Below, piece after piece: positions 1 through 14,300 of a stretch of 64,000 nucleotides of DNA (position 1 is its first letter; each line of letters starts with the position of its first letter). Source of the stretch: Sipunculus nudus (lineage: Eukaryota; Annelida; Sipuncula; Golfingiida; Sipunculidae); contig CM049306.1 in the NCBI GenBank assembly GCA_026874595.1, forward strand, positions 99,503,642 to 99,567,641, given 5' to 3'. The notes under the pieces are model-generated. The model had not been told where the DNA came from. It did no database searches and saw nothing but the letters and a program-made list of their open reading frames with translations. The position numbers and the translations under genes were made by a program.

Positions 1-2065
1 GTAAGCTTGATATCCAGTAAACAAGTTCCCAAAAGTTCATGTTTCCCTATTGTCAGCAGCTAATGTAGCTTATGCTCAACAAACACCAGAAGGAGAAGCA
101 GTCCCTTTGTCTTCTGTGTTACTTTTCTGTCTGGTGGTCAATTTCTCAATAGGATATCACCTTCATGGCATCATCTTCATCCACCAGATATATTTACTCA
201 TAGTCCCAGTGCAGGCTACAGGGTGACTTTTGCAGCCAAATTGTCAGCAACTAATTTGGGAAACTAAGAGTCCAGGGGAGGAGTATGCCTGGATGACTTT
301 GTCCTGTTAGGCTGTCATGACTGGCTGGTTGTCAAATGGTAGCCCACTGTCACTGCTTGTGTAAACATGCCTTATCAGTGGCAAAAAGGGACAATGAATC
401 ACATTACAATGGTACTACCCCTCATTAAAAAAACAAACTGAGGCAAGATAGCAGTTTTAAAGCATTTCATAAAGTTTCAGAGGGAACCATAAAAATATTA
501 TGGACAGCTTTTAACACTGTATATCCTAGGTGTATAAATGACCTGATTTTGTACGTGTCTCTCAGATGCAGGAATAGATATTAATGTGTGAATATATGAC
601 AGGACATTATAATATGGTACCACTGAATATGGAGTGTTACTTAACCTGGGTGAACTGCAGTTGTCTAGCTTCCTTAAAGTGTAATGTCCAAAATATGTGA
701 TGTTATAAAAAGTCACTCTAAAGAAAAGAAATAATTTCAAGTGTCAAACTGTTTATTAAGATCATGGCATCACTTTCAGTAGAGATCTGTGACAAGAAAC
801 ATTTGTTTTATGAATAACTATATGGAAACAATAATTCAGTCAGCTAGACACAAATGTTTCTTATGAGAAACTATATTTTACAGTGGAAAGCTAAAATTAA
901 TATGTCTAATTCACAGAGTTTACACCCTAACTTCGGATAAAACTGGATAAAACCTGTTTTATCCGATCCAGATTAATCCAGATAAATCCAGTGGATTAAA
1001 CCGGCTGTGGATAAAAGTGCAAACCCTGGTAGGTTGCATATATGTGGAGGTAGAAAGGTTACTTGTTGCAAAACACCATTTTCAAAGCTTTGGCTTATCT
1101 GACTTACTGCCAGATTCCCTTGTTGAATGTTTTATTTTGGTGGGCCCCTCATATTTTAAACAGTTTGATTTAAACAAAACGAGCAGCCTGTGTGCATTGA
1201 TATCCTCGTTTTCTGGCCTATTTTTATAAAATATCCAAGGGATTACCTTTAGTTTATAGAGGTCTGATTGGTGATTGGGCCCCTTTAATGAACATTGTTC
1301 CCTCCTTGTCCTTCCTGCACAAACACCAGTGTATAATAAGTATTTGTAACCTAATACTAATACACTGTAGTACGCTCAATAAGCAGCAGCTACGCTACGC
1401 TCAACTATTTGCTACACTAACCGCTGCATTTAACGGCGGTTGCCTGTCAGGTTTGGCAACTAGGCGGTGCTGTCTCTGTGGAATTCCCCTTGCGTTATAT
1501 TTAACCAAACACATTGCAGGTATCACCAGCACAAAAGGATGTTCTTCGAGGTACCGGTCACTTTACACTTTTTCACCCAATTGGAATGCAAACGATGCAA
1601 TCGTCAGCTTTCAACACAGCCTGTATACTGACTTGCCTGAGGACAGTTATACCCCACTGTCTGCATATTTCCTGTATTGCGTGCCGCACAAGCTTGCCCC
1701 GCACAGCTATGTTTGTTTACATGCGCACTAAGCCGATCAGATTTCTTCTACCAGTTCTGCAGATTTTTTTTTAAACGCAGAGCAAATCAGATTTTACGTT
1801 ATCCAGCGCAAACTGACTGGGTGTTGCCATACCTCAAGAATCCTGCTATTTCTCACAGCATGTGAGTGGAAGGTCACTGGGCTGGGAGGTTATGTGCTGT
1901 GTTCAGAGCGTAGGTGGTAGGTACAGCTACACCTGGTACAGGCACTGACACGCAGTGGCAAATTATGGAACTAATTAATGGTTCTCTGTCAGTCACACTT
2001 GGAGCCAGCTACCAGCATTAAAGTTCTGATCCCAGTTACACTGTCGTGCCTTGGAAATATCTATT
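1..2065. other. intergenic, no recognised gene
   Basis: I see no gene here. An open frame at 1288-1731 (+, 147 codons) overlaps a second open frame in another phase; neither has a motif or resemblance I recognise, so both are treated as chance. Between about 934 and 1010 there is a cluster of GGATAAAA/TTTTATCC and ATCCAG words that can pair with each other, which looks like the end of a small degenerate transposon. Base composition rises in GC between 1390 and 1740, which could mark an old insertion or an unrecognised first exon. Confidence 0.4.
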
Positions 2066-4052
2066 TTTTTAGCTCAGTTGACTGTAAGTCAACTGAGGTA
2101 TAGGAATGGCGCTTTGTCAGTCGTCCGTCTGGGCGTCCGTTAGCAAGGCACAAATCATAACTGCTGGACCTAGAAACTTCTAAGTAAATATCCAGGGAGG
2201 TCAATAAAAAAATCTCCTTGGAAACCTGAAAGTAGGTCACTGCGACCTATATCCTTCGAGCTATGGGGCTTGAAAGTATCCCCCAGAATAATCAAAAATA
2301 TAGTACAAAACCTCCAATATCTTAATAATAATTGCATGGATTGACATGAATCTTGCCTTGAATATTGACCATGACTAGTTTTTTCAGTTCCCGAAAAGTG
2401 GTGGCGCCACCTGTATTTTTTGTTATTTTAACGAATATTTAAAAATTTTTTTTTACTATAAAATTACAAGTGTCAGTTTCTCAGCTGTAATTACATCTAG
2501 TGTCCCAAAACCTGGTGTGTTTATTGATCACTAGTGGATACCATTTAGTTATCACCCTGTCTGTCTGTCTGTTTGTCTGTCTGTATGTCCATCAGTCAGT
2601 CCACACAAATTTGTTTCCAAATTCCAGATGATAACTCCAGGTTGTTTTAACACTTGGATTTCAAACTTGACTTACATATGGCCCACCACTAAAGCAAGAA
2701 CCTAAATGAATTTGGGGTCATGAGGTCAAAAGTCAAGGTCACAGGACTCACTTTTTTTAAATGATTATGGCTGCATTTTAAGCCAAGCTTTTCATCCCAA
2801 ATTTTCCATTTTGCACATTTAGCTGACTTACCAGTATGGGGAGAGCATAAATGAATTTGAGGTCACAAGGTCAAGGGCACAGGGGCCATCTGTTCACAAA
2901 TTAGTTTCCAGATGATAACTCCAGTTTTGTTTGACATATTCGTTTCAAACTTAACTTATATATGACTCACCACTAAAGTAAGAACCGTGTGGATTTTGGG
3001 GTCCAACAGTCAAAGGTCATGGTCACAGGACTCATTTTTTTTTAAAAGAATGCATATGCATTTGAAGCCAAACCTTCATCCAAAACCTTCCATCTTCAAG
3101 ATATTGCTAACCTGCCAATAGGGGAAGATTCTGTTCAATTTTCGGTTCATGAGGTCAAAGGTCAAGGTCACAGTACCCACTTATTAAGAAAGGTTGTGGA
3201 TGCATTTTAAGCCAAACTTTTCATCCAAAACCTTCCATCTTGTACTTTTAGCTGAGCTGCCAAAAGGGGAAGAAACTAATTGATTTGGGGGTCACGAGGT
3301 CAAAGGTTATAGTCACAGGGGCCCCATCTGTCCACATATTTGTTTCTGGATGATAACTCCAGTTCAGATTGACATATTGGTTTCAATTTTGACTTATATA
3401 TAACCCACCAATAATGTAAGAACACTTTTGATTTTGGGGTCATAAGGCCAAAGGTCAAGGTCACAGGACCCACTTCTTTAAAAACAATTGTTGATGTATT
3501 TTTAGCCAAACTTTCTGTCCCTAACATTCTTTCTTCCAGATGTTGCTCACCTGCCAATAGTGGCAGTAACTTATGGATTTTGGGGTCACAAGGTCAAGGT
3601 CATGGGGACCATCAATCCACATATTAGTTTCAAGATGATAACACCAGTTTGGTTTGAAATATTGGTTTCAAACTTGACTTATATATGGCCCACCACTAAA
3701 GTAAGAACTGTTGATTCTGGGGTCATGAGATCAAAGGTCAAGGTCACAGGACCCACTACTTTAGAAAGATTGTGGATGCATTTTAAGCCAAACTTTTCAT
3801 CTCAATCCTTCCATCATCAACCACAAGGTGAACCTGCCAATAGGGGAAGTTTCCTTTTGATTTTGGGGTCATAAGGTCAAAGGTTGAGGTCACAGGGCCC
3901 ATCCATTCACTAATTAGTTTATGGATGATAACTCCAGTTTTGGTAGACAGGTTAGCTTCAAACTGATCACAGGACCAATATTTTGGAAAAACCTCATTAA
4001 CATATTTCCTTATAGACAAATGCAGCTGAGCGTCGAGACCCATGGGTTCCTA
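2066..4052 (+). mobile_element. satellite-bearing interspersed element, copy 1 (forward)
   Basis: The left end is a T-run followed at 2071 by AGCTCAGTTGACT, which pairs with AGTCAACTGAG a few bases on (hairpin 1). A stretch rich in TCCGTC words follows. The body from about 2560 is a tandem array. GATAACTCCAG-type words recur at about 2630, 2914, 3352, 3636 and 3926, giving units of about 285 bp with an extra partial unit between 2914 and 3352. Every unit carries GAGGTCAAAGGTCAAGG-type words. The right end (about 4028-4050) has GAGCG next to GACCCATGGGT (hairpin 2). Both ends recur in copies at 28.8-30.6 kb and 58.5-59.8 kb. No coding capacity is visible. The plan recalls the 'pearl'/Helentron-associated tandem-repeat elements of bivalves as I remember them; that assignment is inference. 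Confidence 0.7.
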
Positions 4053-4929
4053 GTTTTATTAGTAGCACACAAATTACTAACAGCAAGGCAGATCTTCTGT
4101 TACCATGAATATTTAACAACAGACTAAAATAGTTAAAACTCACATAAAATAACCTCTTCAATTTAAAGCCAACCAGTGTGTTCAGTTTGTGTTTTGTTTC
4201 TAATTATATTTCTTTTGTTATATCAGAATTTACAACCCCATGTACTTATATTATATCCTGTATATATAAGAGAAGTTTTGTTCTCATAATTGTATACTTA
4301 ATTTTGAACCATCTGGAAACATTAAAACCTTTCATAAAGCTGTGCTTTAATATAGGTCCAGATATGTTAAGATTTCCCTTGGAATTTGCTTTACATTGGG
4401 AATTGTGAATACTGGCTTGGATTCAATTTTAGACTATTTTTTCTAATTCGGTTTCAGGGCAATTTTTCATTTTATTTCAAAACTAGTTTTAATATCTGCT
4501 AGGTTAAACTATTACTGTGAAGTCTTCTGTACTTAGTATGAGGACAATCAGTGCAGGGTTTTGATAAGCCTGACGCAGCTTAATGAACAAATTTAACTAA
4601 TTAAAGTCTAGAATTGTATCTATGTAACATCTTGCTGTAAGTTAGAGAAAAGTATAAATGTCAATTAATTCATGATTTGTAATTATGTAATTCAGTTTAC
4701 AAGTGTAATAAATTCTAATCTACAGTGACAGTAGCCAAGCTTTGTATTAAGGCTTCCACATTGTTAAATTGTGTGATTAAAGGTTGCTTTTTACTCAATA
4801 TTAAAGACCATATATTATGCTGATGTTTGTACTTTTTATCCGTTAACAATGCTTTTCAGTTGTGATCCATTTCATCCTGTTTTTGTTATGCAGCATCAAC
4901 AATTGCATTCTCACACATCACAAAACATT
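4053..4929. other. AT-rich intergenic, no feature seen
   Basis: AT-rich sequence between the copy 1 element and the 3' end of the ATP synthase gamma gene. Short open frames (for example 4178-4408, +) have no recognisable content. Nothing else is supported. Confidence 0.4.
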
Positions 4930-4949
4930 TTCTCTCTTTAAATATTAAT

Positions 4950-4955
4950 TTTATT
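4950..4955 (-). terminator. candidate polyadenylation signal of ATP synthase gamma
   Basis: The minus strand reads AATAAA here, about 300 bases past the TAA stop codon at 5251-5253. This would give a 3' UTR of about 320 nt. Other A/T-rich words are nearby, so the exact signal is uncertain. Confidence 0.35.
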
Positions 4956-5250
4956 TTACACCACATAACTCTGAGCCAACAAAGTTTCAACAGACAGCGT
5001 AGTATGATAATCAGCCGCTCTTGCACTTCTTTTCTTCTGTCATGTCATTTCTTACCACTTGCCAGAGACACTGATAATCTTTTCCAAACCCACTACAAGA
5101 TTCTATAATCTGATCAAGCACACTCCAAGGTGTGATCAAATAGGACTGGTATGATTTCAAACTGGCATAACTTATCATAAAGTTCCATTGGTCCTTGTGA
5201 ACAGATGACATGATGATATTGTTACTGTAAAATACTATGAATAACCAACA

Positions 5251-5354
5251 TTAATCCAGGGCCGCAGCACCAGAGATGATCTCGATCAGTTCCTTTGTGA
5301 TCACTGCCTGTCTGGTTCTGTTGTAGGTCAAGGTCAGTTTGTCAATCATCTCTC
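5251..5354 (-). CDS. ATP5F1C: ATP synthase gamma, terminal coding exon 7
   Basis: 104 bases from acceptor GTTTTGCAG to the TAA stop at 5253-5251. They encode (G)[16 protein letters not shown], then [17 protein letters not shown]. This is the C-terminal helix of the rotor and contains the gamma-subunit signature (I-T-x-E-x2-E-x3-G-A). Confidence 0.95.
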
Positions 5355-8300
5355 CTGCAAAACATGAAAATTACATTGCAGTCAGGAAAAAATCTGCATG
5401 TAAATATCTGAATTCAGAGTGCAAAAATATTAACTGTAAACTGATGTTTAAGTGTACCATTTATTGATCCATCCTCTTTAATGGCCTTCGCCTTTAAATA
5501 AGTAATGAGCATGACTTTGACCTTTCATCTTCAAACTGACTACTAAAGGACCAATCATGCTTTCATGTACCCTTTAACCTTTACCAAACTGAGCTACATC
5601 CTTGACCTTCGTACGAACAAAGTCTGAATCCGGAGAATACAGTCCACACAATGCATGGAAGAGATAACAATGCATGGAAGAGATATAACAAAGGATATTG
5701 TTTGCATGAAACCAGTTAGACACAACTGCTACTTTCAAGGCAAAAATATATTCTTATATATACTGGCATGGAGTTCAGCAAATATGCTGTACATTTAACT
5801 TTGAACTTGCATTCTCTAGTTCAATGCTCATAGCCCAACTGTCCAACTGAAATCACTGAGAACTTTCCAATAAATTGTTTGGACAAACTGACAGAAAGAT
5901 CAACAGCTACGAACACATTACCTAGCTCCGCCACCTTGTGGCAACACACTGATCTGACAATGCCTGTCAAACCCTGCTACTCTAAATCCAACCATGCAAT
6001 AACACAGTAAAACTCATGTTGGTAGACAAGAGGAGGCCTGAATTAGACTTAGAGGATATCCAAAGTACCATGACAACCCTAAACTAGCCAGTGTAAGACT
6101 ATATTTTAATGGACTACTTATTTTCAATGGACCACTTTATTCCTGTAATAGTTGTATCGACAGCTATACTGCTTAATAACCATACCTGCATTCTTGCTGG
6201 CTGCATCCATAGCAGTCATCCTTGCGCTCTGTTCACTGGTCGCACATTCCTTCAAGGCAAAAGCAATTCGACTGACAAGTGAAAACTCGTTGTAGGATGT
6301 CAGGACATCTTCATCCACATCATCATATACAGATAACTTTTCAGCTGCTGCAACTTTTTCACCCGAGTAGATAGGCATGCTCTTTGTGTCATAAGACACC
6401 ACTGTCCTGAAACACACAATGAACATTACTAATTATAGTTTGTGCATATTGTGCTTAAACTCACTGGGAATAAAATCAGAATGAGCAGCAAATTGTGTAA
6501 TGACTATCACAATGGTTTAATAAACTGTAGCATTGTTTATTTAAAGCTCAAACTTGCTCAACTCAGTGACCTGCTCTCTTTATTAGCAATTCTAACCAAT
6601 CAAAATTCTTTAATTTTGAGCAGATATATTCTGGCCAATAGATCTTCTGAGTAAATAGTGGAGGCTCACAAAATCTCCACCTCCTGCTCATGGTAGTACT
6701 CAAGGCCAGGACAACTAGCAGAACAGAGATCAAAGCTATCCTTTAAAGCAACCCTTCCCAAATCTTATCCAAGGACTACACAGCCAGCAGGGCAGAGTTT
6801 TTCACACCCACAACCTGTGGTCTGGTGCTCAGTTATGGGTCTGGTGTAACATAATCTTTGTACAAGCGAATTACCAAAGCCTCAGCATTCTGATTATAGC
6901 AAGCCAAGGACAACACAGAATGGCAGGGCGGTGTTTTTCACAACTATTGCCTGCACTCGGGTGCACTTATTAGTCATCAAAATGCATCACCCCTGATCTG
7001 GCTACATTTGTTTTGAATAAAACAATCTTTTTAAACCATTTTTTTCTGGAATTTTGTCTATTTCCATATTTTGGATAAACCGTTTTTTTCTGTTCTAAGG
7101 TTTTGATTTTGGATTAATTATTTTTCAGATAAACTATCTTTGGATATATGACACTATACTGTAATTAATTTTGGTTCTTAGGTTTTTATTTTGGATTAAT
7201 GATTTTTCAGATAAACTATCTTTGGATATATGACACTATACTGTAATTTAAGTACACCAAAACCAAACTAAAACAAGAATACGGGTAGTCGACAAGCGAC
7301 TACGTGTATCCGCCAAAATCAGAGAAGGACGGGTGAAGTGAGGCATGGATTGAAAAAGAGTTACATGTGTTACATATTAGAATGGATCTCTGCCACATAA
7401 ACATGATTGTAGGTGGCACCACCTGTTATTTGAACCAGAAACTATCCATGATGTATACACATGCAAAATTTCAGGTGGAATAGTCAAACCACTGCAGAGA
7501 TAAGAGTGATTTTATCCCACAGCAGACAAACAGATGGATGCTGTGCAAAAATGGCTGCAGGTGGCGCCACCATTTTTGTGTGTTATATAGATATCTATAT
7601 AGGGCTGCATTTGTGTAAATTTTATTCCTGATTGGTCAAACGAGTCTGGAGATATAAGCATTAATGTCTGCAGCGTGAACGTGAATGTAGGTGGCACCAC
7701 TTGTCATAAAATCAAGAAAGCTATGCGGGATGTATACGCATGCCGAATTTCAGGTAATTTGGTCAAAACCACTGCAGAGATATGAGTGATTTTAACCCAA
7801 GGCAGACAAACTAGATGAAAGCAGTGCAACAATGGCTACAGATGGCGCAACAATTTTTGTGTATGTTATAAAGTTATCCAAGGGCTACATTTGTGTGAAA
7901 TTTTTTTCCTGTTTGGTCGAATGGTTCCTGAGATATGAGCTTGGATGTCTGCAGTGTGAACCTGAAGGTAGGTGGCGCCACCTGTCATAAAATCAAGAAA
8001 GCTATCTAGGATGTATACGCATGCTGAATTTTCGGTGAATTAGTCAAACCACTGCAGAGATATGAGTGATTTTAACCCAAGGCAGATGAACAGATGGACA
8101 CTGTGCAAACATGGTTGCAGGTGGCACCACCTTTTTTTGTGTATGTTATAAAGCTATCCCAGGGCTACATTTGTGTAAAAGTTTTTTCCTGATTGGTCAA
8201 ACGGTTCCCAAGATATGTGGGTTTATGTGTGGAAACAAACGGACGCTGGGCAGAGAGGAAAGGTCAGAGGTCAAAGTCACTTGGTTAGGCACCAGTTCAC

Positions 8301-11300
8301 ATTTGACCCGACAATTTGTGTAAGTTTCGGAAAAATCCGCCCAAGAGTCTCAGAGGAGTTCTCTGGAAACGAATGCGGCGGCGGAACCAGTCAAAAACAT
8401 AGTATCCGCAAAACTTTGTTTTGGCGGATACTAATATAATTAAAAACTGCCACTGCTCAAATTATCAAATATAAACATTATAGTGCAGAACAAAAGGCAA
8501 CTCTCCATATATAACAAATTTTTTCTCACCTGAAGACATTGTAGTACATGTCAGAGTAGTCATATTCAAAGCCACAATTCAAGATTTCCTGAGCAATGGT
8601 TGAGGCATCAATGAAAGTGGGAGGTTTGCGACCAATTTCACTGAAGTGCATGAGGATGTTCTTGCCTTGTTGCCTAAAAAATTAACAAACCAATTAAAAT
8701 CAAACATTATTCACTGATGCATGAATCTTTAATACTCTGTTAATTAATATGCAACAAATATTCCAATAATGCCAAAAATATTCCAGCAAGAACACAGCTT
8801 CTATTATAAATGTTCTGTCAAATTTATCCTTTTTATGTATTCATATTGTCATAAATATTCTAGATATAAACCCATATGCTGTCATGAAAATTTAAAATCT
8901 GTTTCAAATATTCTGGGCCATTATACAACCCATTTTCATAAAATATGCTTGACCTTAAAATGACCTCACTGAATATCTATGGATTCTGCCGAGAATCAAA
9001 CCGTGGCAAGATATTACATTGATTAACATTTCTATTTGATTTTCATTAAAATCCTTCATATTCCTGGTAAATTATCACAGTAACACTTACAAACAGTACC
9101 AATAACATACATAGGCAAGTCTTACATGGGCATATAAAATTATAAAATATCCAAAAATTATTTCATCTGGTGTTATGACAATTTTTTTTCTGCAGCTTAC
9201 AACAAACACCAATAAAAAGTCCCACACAAGAAAATAAAGTCAAATGCCAGTCTCAAGAGAGTCCGATAAAACTTGATCAGTGGGCAGTAATATATGGTGC
9301 CAGGTCAAATAAAAGTCAACATTATATCATACAAATGATATAGAAATGAATCCTGTATTTCTGTCATAAAACCAGGTTGTGTTTTGAGAGTATGAAGGGT
9401 TTATTAAAGGCTATTGTGTTATGAATGCAGATAATAACACACCTGGCCAGCATGGCCCTTGATTTATCACCAACACAGATGATCTTGTAGTTCACGCTCT
9501 CTGGGAGAGATGCTACCCTGGCACGGATGGCACGAACCACATTGGTATGTACAGCGCCACACAGACCACGGTCAGAGGTCATAGCGATTATCAGGTGGTT
9601 TGGCTGCTTTTCATCTTGAGTTACTTCAGCCTTCTCGAAGAATGCTTAAAAGTTAGAAAGAGAATTATGAATACAGATGGCTCTGCAATGTGGCAGCAGC
9701 ATCCTGGTAAGATGAAGGACCTTAATATCCTGATCCAAGGATGAAGTCCAAGATCCCAAATCATTCCGCATATTGATATTATATATTAGCCTTTTTTTTG
9801 TAAGGACAAAATCTATTGGTCCATCTATCAGCGCATAATTTGATATATAATATCAAAATTTACACTGCAAAAAAATGGTCAAATCCTTAAGCCAGCTTTA
9901 AATTTAATGGTACATGGTTTTAATATGGCCAGTTACATGTATATGATTCAGGCTGATTTCCTAAACAGCTGGTAAATACATTTTTGATGTTCAATAAATG
10001 TATAACCCTTAACATTAACTAAATGATACAATATTTATCCATATCAGTTCTGACAGTGCCCAGCAATAATACTCACTAATCAGTGATGTGTGAATAGGCT
10101 TTATTTTAAAGATAAAATAAATCTACTTAATTTGATGGAACATTTTGAAAATATTATCAATTGCATTCAAAATATTTTCAAAAATAATTTTTAGTGCAAT
10201 TATGTTATCAATCATCAACCACTGATGTCAAAGTTCATATATTTTTATATTATATTTAGCATTAGTTCACAACAGACCATCTGAAGTGGCTTCAGACAGC
10301 ATCAGACATGGGGTAATAGTAATAATTAATAGTAATAGTAATAGACTATTACAGCTTTTTCCATGTAATAGTAATAGTAATAGACTCAAAAATTTTAGCT
10401 GTAATAGTAATAGAAACAGAAGGCTAAGTAATAGAGTAATACATATTACTTTCTATTACTTCCTGTGAGCCCCTTGATCATGAAGCATATCAGCAAATAA
10501 TGCTGAACACACTCAATTCTTGTCCAGCAATTGCCCAGGAAGTGCCTATTGTTGAGGCAAGCATGGGCCAGCTGCCACACTGCTGGTGACCACTGGTGCT
10601 AATTACATAAGAGTACTGGACAGAGCAGGTCACAGCCAAATAGGTAACCTGGCACAATCTGACCTTTGATTAGTAAACCATGGATAAACAGAGGAATGTT
10701 TGATGTTATGAGACAGATAAATTGTGTATTATTATATTGACATGTACATCTTATCTCACATCCATCAATCCATATGCATATTCTGAAATGTACCTAGATT
10801 TATTTTCACAAGCCAGTTTGCATTTTAATCATACAGATTGCAATAACACACATTTAAGAAAAATTGAATATGGAACCAGATGTAGTTGATGTGCAGACCC
10901 AAAATGTTCATGATAAGCTTATGGTATTTTCACTACCCATAATGTATGGAAGCCTACAATGCTATATAAACTCATACCAGTACTACAATCACTTTGATAA
11001 AGTCATACTGCAGGCACATGTATTATCTATTTAATTTATATAAATATTCTTTTAAAATAATTTTTTTAATACCTATCTGTTATTTCATAGTACCAATTAT
11101 GCAGACCTTCATTCAGTATCTAAAATTATGTTAATTTATATTTTGAAAATTAAATGAACAATTTTTTTTAAGATATTAATTTATTTGATTATATAATATG
11201 AGAATAAAAGTAACTGTTAATATTTTATTATTTAATATCTGAAATTTTGATATCAAATAATTAGATCCTGTTATGTACAAAATTTAAAGTATAAGATTGT

Positions 11301-14300
11301 TGAATACTAAATTAATTGTGAAAGTGATATAAATAATATTTTATTTGTTTTGTAAAATTGATATAAGTTTAAATCACTCTCCATATTCCTAAATTATCCT
11401 ATGCTGGTTTTGCTGCAATGAAGAAGGGCATGCCTGAAGAATAAAAGCCATGCATGCTACCATTATTGTAAAGTTTACCAACTCTCTGTTCACCCTCAAG
11501 ATGTACTATGTGATAAAATAAAACATGGCATCATATCCAAATGAACATATATACACTTGAGAAGATGGGGTACTTTTGTCTCCAGTTTAGAATCTGTCCA
11601 GAATCTTGATGTAAACAGTTGAAACAGGACACAGCCCAACCAAAATTCCTCTCCTGATACATACATAAAGGACTAAATTGTCAGCTTTGATACTAAATAT
11701 TAATATGACATAATCATGAATAATTCCTTTGGAGACCATTTTTAGTTACACTTAAAATCTTTATTTATTAATTATGCGAAAGAAGATTAAATCTTAACAG
11801 AATTATGTACTATAAAATAAATTTATGTGAAATATATATGAAAATAATAAAAAATGTACAAGTATGCATATAATTATAAATCAATATTTTACATATGCCA
11901 GGGTCTTTACAATGGGTTGCTTTTAAATTAAATGTATTCAAGAGTTCATACAATTATCTTATAATTTCGACTTGAAACGCCCCAATAATCATTGAGGTTT
12001 CAAAAATATATATATATATATGATGTATTTTTGTGATTGCAGTAATATATAATGTGATTGCAGTGCTAGTTTATAGCACTCATGGCTGCGCAAAGTCTAG
12101 AATCCTCCCATCAGTTTATGTAATAGTAATAGTAATAGATACCCCAGTAATAATATTAGAAGATAAAATGTGGTAATAGTAATAGTAATAGTAATATCAG
12201 AAATTGAAATAATAGTAATAGTAATAGAACAACTGTAATAGACCCCATGTCTGGACAGCATGATGTACATACCAAGAGCACCGCGTCCATACACCCTAGC
12301 TGGTTTCAGGTCTTTCTCAGCTCTGGCGTATTTTGCTGCTGACACCAACTTCATGGACTTGGTGATTTTTTGGATGTTCTTTACAGCTTTCAACCTGGTG
12401 GCCACTGTAGAAAGACAAAAACATGTAAAATATAGGTGTATGTCATACCCAGAATACAACCAGATCATACAGAGTAAACAGTACTGTATTGTGTGTACAA
12501 TTAGCAAAAGTTGGGGAAGACAGGAAGCATGAAAACCAGACACAGACAATTACACTTAACACATTGTTCATAGCTGTAGCTTTCAAATGTATCAGATGGT
12601 AAATGTCAGCAGTCTGATGTTTTTGACAACCAGAGTTGTTAATTTCCCAGGAAAAAAGCATATATCTCAGGTCAGTGGGAATTCCCAGAAAATACTGGGA
12701 ATTTTAGGATTAATATCACACCTTTCTATATTTTAAACTTTTATATTTCATAGATTGCCTGAAAATTATTATAACAATGCAGGTAACTCCTCTTGTCTGT
12801 TTTCTGAATTTATCTTTATCAAGTCTCATTCATACCTTATATGTGGTAATACTGTATACAGTGGTAATTATGACAGAAGAAACCAATCAATTTATTTATG
12901 TGGGCACCACAGAAGTCTGAGACACCTTATTTTTTTCAGGGTCAGTATCAGCTGAAGATGTAGCAGTTGTCTGCTGCCAGTATGTTTATCTAAACAAGTC
13001 AGTGTGATCATACTACCTTTAATAGCATGCTTGAATGGAAATGGCTGCCAGTATCTAGACGTGTGAACCACAAAACCTTAACCTCAGCATCAGTTACATT
13101 GGTCATTACAAGAAAAAGAAATGACTGATGAAGTCAAGATGAGATTTAGATGAGTAAACAAATCTTAATTGAGTTAATACAATCAAAACTGACAGCATGG
13201 AATTATAAGAATCTGAATATTTTTTTTCACACTTCCCTCATACTTTTTATTCAAACAGAATAAGACTAATGAAAACCATAAGGTCAGATATATCCCAAAA
13301 TATACATTTATTTATAGCTCTCTCTATCATTGCGAATTATTTTTAGCTCTGCTTTCTTTAAAATAGGAATTGAAAAGCATGTTATAAACTGACCAACATT
13401 ATATGTAGACTGCAAACATGCTTGTTTTCTTTATTATAATGAACCAGCCTGGTTATTTTCGGACAACACTGTTGACGTCAATGACCACTGGGGTCATGAC
13501 AACAAATGTTTGTAAATCTGTGGAATTCCAGGCCAAAGCTGGGGTTCAGGGTCTGGTGGTGCTGTTGGACACTAAGGGTGCAAGACTTTGTTTGATACAG
13601 TTGAATGATTTAAATCAACCAACCCTGCCAGGCACATGATCCAACATACACAATTTAAATACACAAATGTTCTTTCAAGGAACAGGTGCAGGTTGTCTGC
13701 CAAAGAAGAATAAAGAAACCATCTTCCATTAACCATTATTGTATCATTATTCCATAAAAAGTAAATGATTCACTCTATCAAATTCCAAGACATTAATAAT
13801 ACTGGAACCGTAGATCATATCAGATACACCTGTATATAAAATTATAAACATATTATAATTATTTAAATTAAAAATTTTATTTATTTATCAAGCAGATATA
13901 TTAAAGAAAGGTCAACTTACAGTCCTTCAAGGTGGCCATGCCACGCACTTGCGTGCTGAAAATAGAAAGATATTAAGTGAAAAAAGTGTAACTAAACAAA
14001 CTACACGTGGTCATACAATGGTCCTCAGAGTGCCCTATTTTTCTGGTAGTGGAGGACTAGTTTACATATGGGTCAAAAGTGTAGGATAATGTTGAAATAT
14101 ATGACATACAAAAACAGGTTTTTATCCAAATGCATGAGGGAAAAATCCTACTGGTTCAAATAATATTAAAGAAGATATGTCTGAAATAATGTGTGAAATA
14201 GAAAATCACTGATTGTACTCTGTTGGCCATATTTGATTTTAAGGCAAGTCTGTATTTAAATAGGTCAGAAGCCCTCATAGGCACATAAAATCCCTGTGAA

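Noticed and set aside
1288-1731. 147-codon open frame
   Set aside because: No recognisable motif, overlapping alternative frames of similar length, no splice or promoter context; kept only as a note.
5011-5211. 66-codon frame just after the ATP synthase gamma stop
   Set aside because: Lies in the inferred 3' UTR and has no known similarity; a chance frame is more likely.
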